Shown in pieces: positions 44,618 through 56,582 of a stretch of DNA of 64,000 nucleotides (positions are counted from its first letter, which is position 1; every line of letters begins with the position of its first letter). The position numbers and the translations under genes are program-made. The stretch comes from Desarmillaria ectypa. Lineage: Eukaryota; Basidiomycota; Agaricomycetes; Agaricales; Physalacriaceae. The DNA is taken from positions 1,550,001 through 1,614,000 of the forward strand of contig JAUDYN010000005.1 of the NCBI GenBank assembly GCA_030407005.1. The letters run 5' to 3'. The notes beneath the pieces were generated by a model. The model saw only the letters and a list, made by a program, of their open reading frames with translations, searched no databases and was not told the origin of the DNA.

Positions 44618-47600
44618 TCATAGATTAGGGACAACATCGACACCAGTGCGCAAAGTGTCCTTGGCAATCTCTATCGCCCACCTAATGAATTTTACCTGAG
44701 TTTCGTCGATGATTTCACTGTCTTGTGTGACATTCGACAGAAAATAAACCAAACCCATCGCTAGGTTCTGTACTCTTGTCGCTTGAATGAAAACCTCCTC
44801 AATTGCAGCTCGATCTCGCGTGGTCAAAAGGGTCCTGGCATTGGAACCGATCAAGGGCGTTGACGTTTGGGTGCTCATGAAAAGCTGACAAAGTATCTCT
44901 CCGATAAACCGTTTCGTGTGGGGCTTCAGGAGTGTAAAGTCAACGGGCTAGAGAACGACTTTCAGCCAACGTTGTTGACATTTGCATGGGATTTATCACC
45001 TTCAGAATAGCGAGTGTAACACAATCTTTGGATATCCACCACGCATATGCTCTAGCAACGTTCCGAAGCCGGGTTGATGAAATGTATTTGAGATCGAAGC
45101 CCTTGGAACCGCCACTCTCCTTGATGCTCTTTATAACCTCTACACCGCCAACTTCCTCTTCACCCAAGTCCCGCAAAAAGTCCCAAAGGCAGAATTGCAG
45201 CGTCACCTTGTAGGAATGAGACAAGCGACACAGGTGCTGGCAAACCAAAGTGTAGTATGGGTTATATGTTTTCTCCTACAGAATCACGCCTTGTTCAGTG
45301 CTCTGCGAGTGCGATTTGGAGGAGATACCGACATTACCACAACAATGGAGCAAGACCCGTATTATTTCCCGCTGCTGCACCTCAGAAAGATTAAGCTGCG
45401 ACAACCTATCACAAGCGTCGACATAATCCTAATCCACATTGAAGTGCTGACTCGAGTAGCAGGAAAGGGAACTCACTTCACTACTCATAAGAACAACAAA
45501 TATACTCCGTCGTATGTCGGTGTTCATTCCTTGTTTGCGGGCCAGCTTCAAAAGGGCGTTGTTTGACGATGCCACCGAGGATGGACCGGAGACTGCTTCC
45601 TTCTGCGTCTCTTGACGATCAACTAGAGGATCACCACCCCACGCGGCGCCGATAAGCCACCATTTTCCTTTGCTTTCAGCAGAGTGAAGATCAGCCAGCG
45701 AGACCCTGAGTGGCTCGTTCGCAACAACTGCTGCACTTTGAGGAGCACAGAACGAATGAAAGTAAGAAAGTACTAACCATGCCGTTTCTTGCTCAGCGCC
45801 GAAAGGAACTTCTTCATCCGTTCAACAGCTTCGCCTCCCTGGTTTTGGGTCGCTAACCTCTTGACTTTGTTGTTCTTGAGATTGGTAAGAGTCTCAACCA
45901 TGAAAAGGGTTCGTGAGCTATGAGAAATATTGAGTGATAATATCTGAAAGTTGACACCGGATAAGTACCTGGGTTTTTCGCCGATCTCAAAAAGCTTTTT
46001 CTGGACTATTTCTGTGATACCTTTGAGGGCGGAAGGATCATCTTGACGAAGCTGCTGTCCAGAACCTGTATGCAGTAATTAATGTAAGAAAGTCACGATG
46101 TTGATCAAGTTTACACACTTCGCAACATCTTCAATAGCAGTTCGACGTTGAACTCCGAGAATTTTCTTTCCAATATACCACGAATGATATCGAAGACAAG
46201 AATACAAGAAATAACCTGGAAATTATACAGTTCTGAGAGGAGCACTATCAGGTTCGAGCACTCTTTGCCTTTTGTCTCCTCCTCAACTTCTGTTGAAGGA
46301 TCACTGCCGATAGTTTGGTGATGCTTCTCGTACGAAGACACGAGAGTCTGAACGAAATATGCCGCTAATCATGGCTATTCAGAAACATTCAGCGCATGAA
46401 GCAGACGAAGGAAATACCGAATTCGATTCCGACAATCTTATGGAGACTTGACACAAATGCAGCATGTAATACGACGTAGGAATCGAGTAGCGAGGAGTGA
46501 GATGAGATCCCATCAATTATAAGGGCCGTTATCGTGGAAGTGACATCTATAGAAATGAGTGGGATTGATAGCGGTCGCTATATGTGACTTACCATGACGC
46601 CGGTGTTTTCGGTACTGTTCCTCTACGCCATCCAGGATACTTGATAAATTCTGCTCACTCATGCTAGGAAATGTTTGAGTATACCTCGCGCATGTACTAA
46701 CCTTTGCGACGTACCGGTTGAGTAGACCCTTGAGGTTTCTCGTTACTTTGATGATTTTTTCGGAGTCCTTCTCAGAGGTGAGGCCATGTCGTAGATGTGG
46801 TGGAATGTAACGTGAGACTTGAACAGGAATAAAACACGATGTCTTCTAGATAATGAATAGACTTACCAGTGGGTACCTCGGGAGTCTGTTCATCATCATC
46901 TCTTGAATCAGATGGAGGGCCATTTATTCCATGCCATTCTTCATATTCGTCTTTCTTTTCTGCAACATCTTTGAGTGCGTCTTCAGATTCATCGGACGAT
47001 TTCGGTTCCGAGTCTTCATCTGACGCCTCTTGTGCGTCATCCTCGCTGTCGTCGCCTTCTGGGTCAAGATCTGATTCATCATCAATTTCATCCTAGAGGA
47101 GGTAGTAAGTTTTCAATAGTCACGGCAAACTTGAAGAAGTGACCATACGTTCATTCCTACTGTTGAGGCGAAGTCCAGGAGATCTAAAGACATACTGTCA
47201 ACAACTCTCGAAAGCATGCAATAAGGATGGAACGTACCATCAAGACCATCATCTTCGCCAGGTTTCCTTTTATCCTTTGACCCCAGTTTGGACTCCAAGT
47301 ACGCAATGTAGCGGTCCTCCTCCATCTCCTTGGCAGTACGCGACGGGAATTTGGCTTTGGGTCGGCTGACGAGCTTCTCTAACGGCGTTCTAGGCTTCTT
47401 CAAGGGTTTTGAGGCATTTTCCGTAGAACTGGGAGTATTGTTCACAACAGTTTTCGCAGAATTAGGGATTGGGTCGAGTCTGGGTTTCTTGTGCTTGGAA
47501 GAGTCGTGAAGCTCCTCTCCTGCAGGTCGTTTGGGAGCGCGAGGGCCTCCTGAGAAGTGAATAGCCTTGTTGTGTTTTTTCGCATAACGTTCTTGTTTCC

Positions 47601-47781
47601 TGGATTCCTTCCTGGAGAGGGTAGACTTGGAATGTTTCCTCCGGCGCAGCTCGTCATTTCCTGATACTAATTTTTTTTTTGTTGATAATTATGAGTATAA
47701 ATTTGACGCACCAGATGTTCCATTTATCTGTTCTAGGATACTGGATGGTAACCGTGTCGTGTTTTTTGTCCTTGAAGACAT
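44618..47781 (-). CDS. SGD1: Sgd1/NOM1, nucleolar MIF4G-MA3 protein
   Basis: Complement(join(44618..44947,45000..45275,45333..45428,45477..45730,45778..45917,45969..46065,46119..46364,46418..46546,46593..46663,46715..46817,46867..47092,47149..47183,47238..47666,47712..47781)), 833 aa, 14 exons. The basic N-terminus (RRRKHSKSTLSRKESRKQERYA) and an acidic Asp/Glu stretch (about 178-250) precede RYIPPHLRHG, the conserved motif opening the MIF4G domain (about 260-520). The MA3 domain (about 583-700) starts RRSIFVVLMSSEDYVDACDRL and includes YYTLVCQHLCRLSHSYK. Sgd1/NOM1 binds the helicase Fal1/eIF4A3 and is needed for 18S rRNA processing at A0-A2. The ATG at 47781 is preferred; an in-frame ATG 63 nt upstream exists (MPKKKQKKKATRG). 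Confidence 0.93.
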
Positions 47782-47943
47782 TTTGGAGGTTACCAAACGG
47801 TACCCTCGGGTCGCTTTCTTTTTCTGCTTTTTCTTTGGCATGTCACACATCATGTGATGTGACGCATCGAAAGACGCGATGGGGACCAACTTTAACTTTG
47901 GCTTGGACTCTTTCCGTGTTGTCATTTGTTTTGTGCTGCTGGG
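47782..47943. promoter_or_regulatory. Divergent promoter SGD1 / RMI1
   Basis: 162 bp between start codons. The stretch contains CATCATGTGATGTGACGCATC at 47848-47868, a partly palindromic CACATGATG-like element that could be a factor site. Confidence 0.4.
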
Positions 47944-49426
47944 ATGACTATCCCTCGTCAAGTCACTCAATTTATTGAGAGAAAATATCCCAGACCTTGT
48001 GTCGATCCGGTGACTATTATAGCACGCCTTTGGGGGGCCTCGCTTTAACGCTGATGAGGAAACAAAGGAATGGCTTCAGGCATGCTACAACTGGGTCCTC
48101 GAAGACAAGCAACTCAGTTCCGCAACGGATATGCAACATATACTGAAACAAGTTGAGGAACAACTTTTGTGCTCGAATTTACAGGATTCCATGCTCCAAG
48201 GAACTGGATTACCCCCCGACATCGCGAATTCCGAGACTCAACACACTGTCGTTGCTGGACCTGTCCTGGTGGAGATTGTGTCAATCACCGACATCGGTGT
48301 CAGTGCGTACAACTTGAATAAAATCAGAATCACGCGAGACGAGCGAATAGCTGCCGGGGAACAAGAAGTTGGCGAGGGCGACGTGGAAGTTGAAGGAGAA
48401 GGCCCCATACCTGCTTATACGAGGTCCATGCTCCGAATGGATATCAGCGATGGCACAACAGTGCTGAGATCTCTGGAATACAGACCTCTCAAAGACCTCA
48501 CGCTTGGCGAGACGCCTCTTGGATGCAAAGTTAGTTCTTGATAATTTCCGCCCAATAATTAGCTAACATTGCGGGAAAGCTACTATTGACAAATTTTCAT
48601 GTGCGTCGGGGTGTCGCCTTTTTGGAACCCAAGTGCGTTACAATAAAAGGCCACATGAATGAAGAGCGCAATGCTTTCCAAGATGCTGATTTTAGGAGAG
48701 GACTCTTGCTCAGATTAGGGTATGTATCAAGTTGCATGATTTGTACGTAATTTTCAATGACCTATCTACAGACATCCAGAACCGGAACCAGAACCAGACG
48801 CTGACATAGAAATGCAAGAGGCACCTGTTCTGCTCCGTTCACCCTTACGTGGGGATAACGAGCCTCCTTCTCCCACCTTGATAGAGCATAGTCGCACGGA
48901 CAAAGAGCAGCGTTCCAGAAGACGTGCACCGAGTCGGAATCCAAATAACCCATTGGACTCATTCCCTTCATCTTTGACAACCGCGGTCAATTCGCCATTT
49001 TTCTCCGCTTCCTCCAATGTTCCAGAAAATAGGGATCTTCACAGCAGTTTGCATCTCTCTCCTGTGGGAACATCTCGAACGATTGTCATCGACAGCGATG
49101 AAGAAGAAACTGCTAAGCTTTCTCGAGGTGTCAATGGCGACGCTAGTTCCGAGTTTGGTGGCGAGGACTTTCCTGTTGATGGTGATGAGCTATGGGCTGC
49201 ATTGGATGCTGTCGAGGCAGAGTATGAATTGAAAACACAGTCCACCCAAAACGTATCTTCATCCATGAAACAAAGTGCTTCAACGAACGGTTTTACGGGT
49301 ATTATCACGATCTCTGATGACGAAGATGACGATAAGGAGAATTTTCCTGCCCCCACAAAACGCATGCAGCCTCGGACAGCGGAGCATACCTCTAATACAC
49401 ACGACGTGATCGAACTGTCAGATTAG
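47944..49426 (+). CDS. RMI1: RMI1, RecQ-mediated genome instability protein 1
   Basis: Join(47944..48009,48059..48529,48580..48719,48772..49426), 443 aa. The N-terminal helical domain (IPRQVTQFIERKYPRP, WLQACYNWVLED) and OB-fold (GPVLVEIVSITDIGVSAYN, MLRMDISDGTTVLRSLEY, LTLGETPLGCKLLLTNF, RGVAFLEPKCVTIKG) are the RMI1 core that bridges topoisomerase III and the BLM/Sgs1 helicase. The C-terminal half is disordered and Asp/Ser-rich, with two similar short motifs (TIVIDSDEEET and IITISDDEDDD), typical SUMO-interaction-like sites. The gene starts 162 bp from the divergent SGD1 and ends facing the DNAJC8-like gene. Confidence 0.92.
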
Positions 49427-49598
49427 AATTATTCCTTGACGTTTCATCGTGAAGTTGGACGGAGGAATGGGTCTAGAGATTGTTCACTTTAGATATATAG
49501 TATATGGAAGCAATTGGCATTGAACATTTCCAAAGTGCATCGATAAAAAGGAATATACTCAGTACAAAGGGCTATGCCACGAGAAGCAGTCCATTGTA

Positions 49599-50535
49599 TC
49601 AGCCGAGAATGTTGACTTTGACTTTCTTCTTCTTCTTCGTGTTCGTAAAGCTCCGCCAACTGTCGACTCGCTGGTCTCGGTTATCTACAACGTACAAGTG
49701 AACAGGGGTGCACGATGGGACAAAGAGAGGAACATGCCTTCCCATTGCCGGTCCTCCTCAGCCTTGCGCTTCTTGCCGGCAATTTCTTCGTCCTTCTTTC
49801 TAGCTTCTAAGCCCTCGTTTGCGAGATTCATCTTGATGGCCCTGGCGACATCAAGTTAGAGAGATAGTAGACAGAACATAAGAGTGGTTGGAAACATACT
49901 TTCGTCTCCGCACCTCTTCATCTATGAGCAGCTCCTTTGATCGGGCTCGTATTCGGACTTTGAAGGACGGGTTTAATGACTTGAGATTTGGGTCAGAGTC
50001 AGGAGTTGATGCAGGCAACGACAGAGCTTTGAGGGCAAGGATCCGGGCTTGTTTGATTATAGCGTCGAGTTCCTCGCGTTTGGCTTTGTCGGAGAGCTCG
50101 GATTCGGCCTGGACACATTTAAGCTATATTATAAGTGAAACATAGGAGAAGATGACCTTTTTGAGAATGTCGAAGGCCTCTGGGGCGCGTTGATGAGAGC
50201 ATTTGTCGGGATGTATAACTGAGATATTAGTTGTCAGCGCCAGTGTTGAGTTTGAAACTAGCTCCTAGGCGCACATAGAGACAATTGGCGGTACTTCTTC
50301 TTAATATCCTCTGGTGTAGCGGATTCGTCTAAGTCTAAGATATCATATGGACTTGGGCAGCGTAAATACAGGTAGACAGAGGAAATGAACACACAACGCA
50401 CTTTAGTTTGAGAGCTTTGAGGATACGCTCGACCTCGACTTCCCTTTGGAATGCAGATGCCTCACGAGAGAGCAGTTTCTCGAGTTCTGCGTCGACTGCT
50501 AAGGATGATGGTGAGGTGTTGGACGACGAGGACAT
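49599..50535 (-). CDS. DNAJC8/Spf31-like spliceosomal J-protein
   Basis: Complement(join(49599..49684,49738..49841,49900..50108,50157..50218,50275..50351,50402..50535)), 223 aa. The N-terminus is a Ser-rich tail followed by EVERILKALKLNPYDIL, then the J domain: ATPEDIKKKYRQLSLFIHPDKCSHQRAPEAFD, with the HPD tripeptide. The rest is long and highly charged (KAKREELDAIIKQARI, EEVRRRKAIKMNLA, KKDEEIAGKKRKAEEDRQWEDN) with a Lys-rich C-terminus (TKKKKKVKV). This matches human DNAJC8 and S. pombe Spf31, which associate with the spliceosome and SR proteins. Intron 5 (49685-49737) is GC-AG. Confidence 0.9.
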
Positions 50536-51298
50536 GGTAGCAATAAGCGATCAGCGTCACCAGCTTTGTGACTGTCGACAAATTTAAATGTGTACATGTA
50601 TATCACTCTACTCTACGAAATATTGAGATCATGCCCAGCAAACCAGCTTGACGTACGACAACTCTTTTGCCGCGCCAAGGCCGACATAATTCTTGCCACC
50701 TGGTTAATTGTCCAGACTGGAGGCTGTGAAACGAGTCGTTTCATGAGGCGATGCCTGCAGGACTGTGTTAGTGATAGAGCGCGTGAAGTTTAATATAATA
50801 ATTCGGACGTGCGCTGTCTGAGGTGTAGTGTAAAACTACGAGGTACACATATATGAGTCTAACAGTTCAAATGTATGTAGTGAGGGGAAAAATAGAAAGG
50901 AAGTTAATGTAAATGTTCTTTAGTCTATGGGTATATACGAACCTGACTACAGGGCATACTTGCCTCGCCAACAGACTGGTATGAACCAATATCTAGCACC
51001 AAGTCGACGAACAAAATTTGCAGAGTTGCATGTATACGTACAAGGGGCAGAATGGCCAGGAGGATGAGCAATGCTAATTGGGCAGGACCTATCAAAGAGG
51101 CCGTGCAGTCACAGCATGACTTTGATGCGAGACTGAAGAAATATGACAAGAAAATATTTTCGCCAAGTATCGAACAAAGCTGGACACCGAGAGCGACGAC
51201 GAGGACGGCGGTGCTGCACGTGAAGTAGAGTCAGGGCAATTGAGATAATGATATTTCTCGTACTCTCGCTTCCATCACGGGCAAGCTTGAATATTTGA
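50536..51298. other. Spacer upstream of the Caf120-like gene
   Basis: 763 bp. Between the two divergent genes, so it holds both promoters. A hydrophobic minus-strand open stretch at 50925-51250 lacks an ATG and is not supported. No RNA gene seen. Confidence 0.4.
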
Positions 51299-54200
51299 AT
51301 GTCGACGCAGTTGGCACCTTCTACTTCAACTACCACGACGCCGCGTTGGGACAGCCGGAACACAAGCTTTATTTCTCCTACCCGTCTGCAGGAACTTCGT
51401 GCCAATACCCCACGACATCACTTTACTTCATCCCCTCAACAACAGCCGCTGCAATCTTCTCCGCCTACTTCGCCGCTATCCGACCCGCCGATGGATGCTG
51501 CTCAGCGCCCACCTCAACAGGGCCATGGTCGCGCTTCCTCTTTCTTTGCTTCCTTTCGCAAGCAGCAGCAGCAGCAGCATCCTGACGCTCAGCAGAACGG
51601 CCCACAGGTCCAGCGCAATCCTTCCTTACTTTCACAAACAAATTCTAATAATCCCATCGGACCACCGCCACCATCTCACCACCCGGAAACCGCAGCTTCA
51701 GGCGCGCAGCGGCCCGCGATTGCTCGCGTACCCACACAGGCTAACCCTAACTGGCTTTCAGAACATCCCGAAATTCGCTCCATTGTCGGCCTGACCATCG
51801 CACATGCCCATAAAATCTACTTCTCTGGTCCTCTCATTCGTAAGATTGAACGTGGCGCCGACGGACAGCGGCCTACGAAAGATGAAGGATGGGTCGAGGT
51901 CTGGGCGCAGCTAGGCGGCACGACTCTCAGTGTATGGGACATGAAGCAGATCAAGGAAGCCAGCCAGCAGGGTAAAGAGGTGCCGCCTGCCTATGTAAAT
52001 ACTACCGACGCTGTGAGTCCTTGCTCGTTCTCTTTCATAGCCACTTGCTCATATCTTCCAGTTTGTCACTGTTTTGGGCTCCATTACGGTTCCTGCCACT
52101 CCTTCTCAAGCAGCACAACGCTACGCAAATGTTCTCACTCTTAACACTGCAGGCTCAAACCTGCTATTGTTTTCATGTCCTTCCCCAGAATCACTCATTT
52201 CATGGGCTGCTGCCCTTCGTCTTTCCGCTTGGGAGAAATCCCGTCTTGAAGAAATATACACCGCGCACTTGATCAGAATATTCCTCAAAGGTGATCGTTT
52301 ACGTCTCAGCCTTGCGACGTTGACTTATCGTTACGCTCAGCCCCCGATATGCCGTCAATGCTCAACCGCGGCCGCATGGAAGGCTGGGCACGGATTCGCA
52401 TATCTGGCCAGACCGACTGGAAACGTGTATGGATGGTCGTCAGCGCAGCGACCGAAGGCGAGCGTACCAGTAACGACAGCAATGGTCCAGGATCCTCACC
52501 GACACTTGGGGTGGGGACCAAGAAGAAGCGAATGTCCAACTTATTTGCTCGTGAAGCTAGCCCTCAACGTTCAGGTCCATCCAAGGCATGCTTCACCATG
52601 TTCGCATCTCAGAAAGTCAAGGACAAAAAGAAGGCCCTTCTTACCATGACTGACATTACCCAAGCCTTTGCCGTTTATCCAGAGAGGCCTGAATTGATTA
52701 GCCGGAGCACTCTGATAAAGGTCGAAGGCCACATTGGTATTGAAGATACCGCTGGTGGAATGCGGAATCGTGAGGGCTGGGTTCTCGTAATGCCGGAGCT
52801 GGAACCTGAAATGAGCCAGGCCACTGAGATGTTGAAATGGATTGAGGGTAAGTTTGCCATCCTTTCTGTATATCATAAAGCTTCAACGTCTATTACAGCT
52901 TTCCATGATGCATTTACGCTATATGGACGTCCACATTCATGGGTGTGGGACCCTCGGAATCCTATATCCTTGATGTTTGCCTATCCTGTTGGGCCACAGA
53001 AAGATGTATGTTCATCTGTTATCTCTCCGGGTTCTCTGCCAACGCTGCCATACAGCTTCTCTTCCTTGACAGGGAACTAGCTGAGACGCTGGACCCTCGA
53101 GACGACGGAACTTCTATCGTCCGTTCCCGACTTCTCAGTATTCTCCATGATCGTATGCGGGGTATGGAGCCGCCGGCGCCTCAGAATCATGTACAAATTT
53201 CGTCTCTGGCCTCTATTGGTCCTGGTAATGGCCCGCAACAGCCCCGAACATTCTTATCTGGACCTCAGTTGCCACCTCTCAGCTTCGACAACACACAAAA
53301 TCAGCCTCAAGAACGACATCTACTCACCCCCATTACGGAGCAAAGTAGTATCTACACTCATGGACGACCGATGTCCGTTGACGGGCAGAGCATCTTAGGG
53401 CGGCGCCAGTCAGCGAATGTGACTACTGCGACGCAGTCACCTGTGCCTGAGGAATCTAGGGGCAAGGAGTCCGCTTTTCAGTCTTCCGAAGCTACGCCGC
53501 ACACTCCCAGTTCATTACCAAAGAGTCCGGTACAACCGTCAGTACCTCTTCCCGAGAAAAATAACACAACTGGTGCGCTGTCTAATCAAGGACCAAGCCG
53601 TCCAGGCCACGAAATCCAGCACGCACCGAAAAAGTCATCCTTGGAAGCACTTTCACCCCGAGCGCCAACCTCATCAAGAGCGCAATCACCCGTTTCATCA
53701 AAACCGCTTCCAAGTTCTCACCCCGTGCCATCTCCGACAACGTCTCCAGCTCCTGGATTGCAAGAGAACACACGTTCCTATTCTCCTTCATCAGTACTGA
53801 CTTCGCCCTACTCTGTTGCCACTCATTCGGCGTTAGGTGCATCTGTTATGGCATCTCCATCCGCTCTAACATCGCCATATTCATTGGAAACGCCTCTTTC
53901 TCCCTCATCACCAATAGCTGCAAGGCGATCATCCCATCTACCACCAATACCTCAAAGAAATCCCCCGGGAGTAGCAGAAGACAGCATTGGCGGTGAGGCA
54001 GGGGCATTATACTTCATGCAATTTGACAATAAGGGACCATCTCCAGCCACATCCCCACGTCTAGTATCTCCACCTGCAGAAAATGAGAAAGATGAAGATT
54101 CGTCGTCGATTGAATCAGAACTCAAGCCTACGAGTGCCACAAGTCGTGTGTCCGTGACATCCAGTCCTGCTACAAGCACGCGGTCACCACTTCGAACAGG

Positions 54201-56257
54201 CACACCGAAAGCTTTCGCGGACCAACCGGCGTCACCCCCAAAGGATCGGATGAGCCCGATTTCGCGGCAGGCTCTCGGGCGTAAACCGTCAGGAGCACGT
54301 GCTCAGACCAAAAAGGCGCAACGCGTCTCTTCACCTTCACCACCGCCTGTCCTTGAAGAAGATACCCAGAGCGACGACAGCATGGATCCTGAAATTCGTA
54401 GGCGATCTGCAGCCGATGTTGGACTCGTTGATGAAGGCAACCTCGATGCGCTGGCAGCCTTGTCATACCTCGACGATGACCAACCACCCCCGCCTTCTCA
54501 CACGACGAAAGGACACGTGGAACCACTTCGACCTCACCATGGAGAGCAACCGCTCCCGCCACCGCCACCACCAGCGACCGGAGAACCGGGAGCACCCTAT
54601 AAATCCTCTTTTGCGCCGTCCAAGTCGGCGGCAGAGCGGAAGGCGAAGGTTCAAGCGCAACAGGCAGCCCAGCAAGCAGCTGCGCACCGTCCCGGTAGAG
54701 CCAATGGTCGAAAGAAGCCGAAGGGTAATGATGCGTGGATTGAGAGCAGTGAAGAAGACGAGGAAGAGGAAGAAGACGAGGAAGAAGAGGAGGATGTCGA
54801 TTCTGATGAGGAGCCAGCCACGAGACCGCCTTCAGCCCCTGCCTCCACCAGCACCCATACCGCCAAACCGCAGTCTGATTATGGACCTGATCAGTCCCAG
54901 TACACTCATTTACGACCGCCCAGGACGTTGCCTCAAATTCCAGGAAGCCGACCTAAATGTATACTATTCAATCTTTCACTTTATCACTCCTGCTGATGCT
55001 AGTCTTACAGCCGCCGAACCTGAAGAGATTCCTCAGCGTCGCAATGGTTCTGAACAGCAACATTTCGAAGCTACCAGGCGTACTCAGTACGATGAAGGCA
55101 CGCAGATCCGTTCTCAAGCCGATTATCCACAGCTCGGTGCTGCTCGTCAGTCAGTATGGAGTCAAGTTCTCGATCCCGGACGTCCTGCTGTTCTATCTCA
55201 GGAACGTGACACATTTGTTCAATTGGAACCGCCTTCGCAAACCATGACGAAGGCTTTCACACCGCAAGGTTTGCTATCAGCGGGTCTTCAAGACAAACAA
55301 GATCGTTCTGCGAAACGTCAAGAAGAACTCGCGCGCGAAAATGGTGCCTCGCTCATCAATGTTCCTAACAAGCCTCCGCCACCGCAGACCGGTCTCCTGG
55401 GCGCTATCACTGCTCACGAACGAGAACGAAAACGCGAAGGCGGCGTTGGGGCTGCATTAACAGAACGCGAGCGGGAAAAACGTATGGTGGAGGAGAGGCA
55501 ACGCAAGTTCGACGAGCAGCAGCGTCAACAGATGGAGATGGGATCGATGTATGGTGGTCAGTTTAATGGGTTCAATCCGATGATGAACCCGATGATGATG
55601 GGCATGATGGGCATCAATCCGATGATGACTGGACAAGGGATGAACCCGATGATGACTGGGCAAGGGATGAACCCGATGATGACTGGTCAGGGGATGAACC
55701 CAATGATGACCGGTCAAGGCATGAATCCGATGATAACTGGCCAGGGTATGAACCCGATGATGACAGGTCAAGGCATGAATCCGATGATGTCCGGTTTCCC
55801 TGGGATGATACCCGGTTACAATCCCCAGCAGATGTTTGCTGCACAGCAGGCTGCTCAGGCGTACCAACAGGCTATGATGGCGTTCTCCGTCGCTGGTTCG
55901 CAAGCTGGGGGTGATGGTGGTGCAGGAGTTCCCCAGCAGCCGCTCAATCCCATGATGACGGGTGGGTTCGACCCTCGCATGTCAATGATGGGTATGCCGA
56001 TGATGGGGGGACAGGTGCCGTCGTTGGGCATGCAGATGACAGGCATGTCGAGCTTTGATCCGCGATTCACTCCGAATAATGGTCTTCAAGACCTAAGTCT
56101 TCAACCGCCTAACGCGCTTTCTGGTTCACCAAAACAATACGCTTCGAACGCAAGCTCTCCCGTTGGTCGTGGATCTCCACTTGTTAGGACTGTTGACCCT
56201 CCTTTGTCTGTTGAACTACCTCGCAATTCTTCTCGTCCAACCAGTCCAAAACCTTAA
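51299..56257 (+). CDS. Caf120/Skg3-like PH-domain protein with Met-rich tail
   Basis: Join(51299..52012,52062..52290,52341..52847,52899..53005,53056..54958,55011..56257), 1568 aa. Residues 1-150 are Ser/Pro/Gln-rich. A PH domain starts about residue 160 (NWLSEHPEIRSIVGLTIAHA, GWVEVWAQLGGTTLSVWD) and is split by an intron, followed by a second PH-like region (RMEGWARIRISG, WKRVWMVV, WVLVMPELEP). The remaining ~1000 residues are disordered Ser/Pro-rich sequence with a poly-Glu stretch, a coiled coil (EREREKRMVEERQRKFDEQQRQQ) and a tandem NPMMTGQGM array. Yeast Caf120 and Skg3 have this PH layout; Caf120 is a CCR4-NOT partner. Membrane and wall-integrity signalling roles fit. Exon 5 is 1.9 kb. 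Confidence 0.88.
55616..55795 (+). repeat. 27-nt tandem repeat coding NPMMTGQGM
   Basis: About seven copies of a 27-nt unit inside the Caf120-like gene, encoding N-P-M-M-T-G-Q-G-M with few substitutions (one unit has I for the second Met). Codon-level differences (TGGACAA, TGGGCAA, TGGTCAG) show the copies are not very recent. The methionine/asparagine-rich result is a candidate prion-like or phase-separating segment. Confidence 0.95.
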
Positions 56258-56582
56258 TTTCTTTCTTACCGTACCCTACTTACGATTGTTATGACCTTCA
56301 CTTACCTCTACATCTTTATACCATCCTCATGCGCAACAGTTACATTGTCTCCCGAAATATTAGTTGTTAGTCCTGGTTTCGATTACTCCTACGTTCATTT
56401 TATACATCCAGTATCCCGAAGTGCACTTTGGACATGTAGGTATATCAGGAATAGAACGGACTATACCTCAGTTCGAGTTTCCCTTTTGAGACTTCCATTG
56501 TTTTGCCTCATGGCCGACTCGGATGTTATCAGTCGCACCTTCTTTCTGCACGTTCACTCCGCTCACTCATCGACAAATAGCA
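56258..56582. other. Spacer between Caf120-like gene and helicase B
   Basis: 3' UTR of the first gene and promoter of the second. A GTG-initiated in-frame extension of helicase B into 56523 is not supported by a start codon. Confidence 0.4.

Noticed and set aside
48001..48058. In-frame stop in RMI1 after CVDPVTII
   Set aside because: It falls in a 49-nt GT-AG intron (48010-48058) that joins CVDP to ETKEWLQACYNW.
50925..51250. Hydrophobic minus-strand ORF (LALLILLAILPLVRIH)
   Set aside because: No ATG in frame, an in-frame stop directly upstream, and it lies in the promoter of the Caf120-like gene; coding is not supported.
54299..54990. Second open frame overlapping the Caf120-like gene (start of a 652-codon ORF)
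   Set aside because: It is a shadow over exon 5 until the spliced frame joins it at 55011; the true path is ..PGSRPK/SAEPEEIP.
55457..55903. Minus-strand His/Leu-rich open frame over the Met repeat
   Set aside because: It is the reverse complement of the NPMMTGQGM array; repeats produce long antisense frames by themselves.
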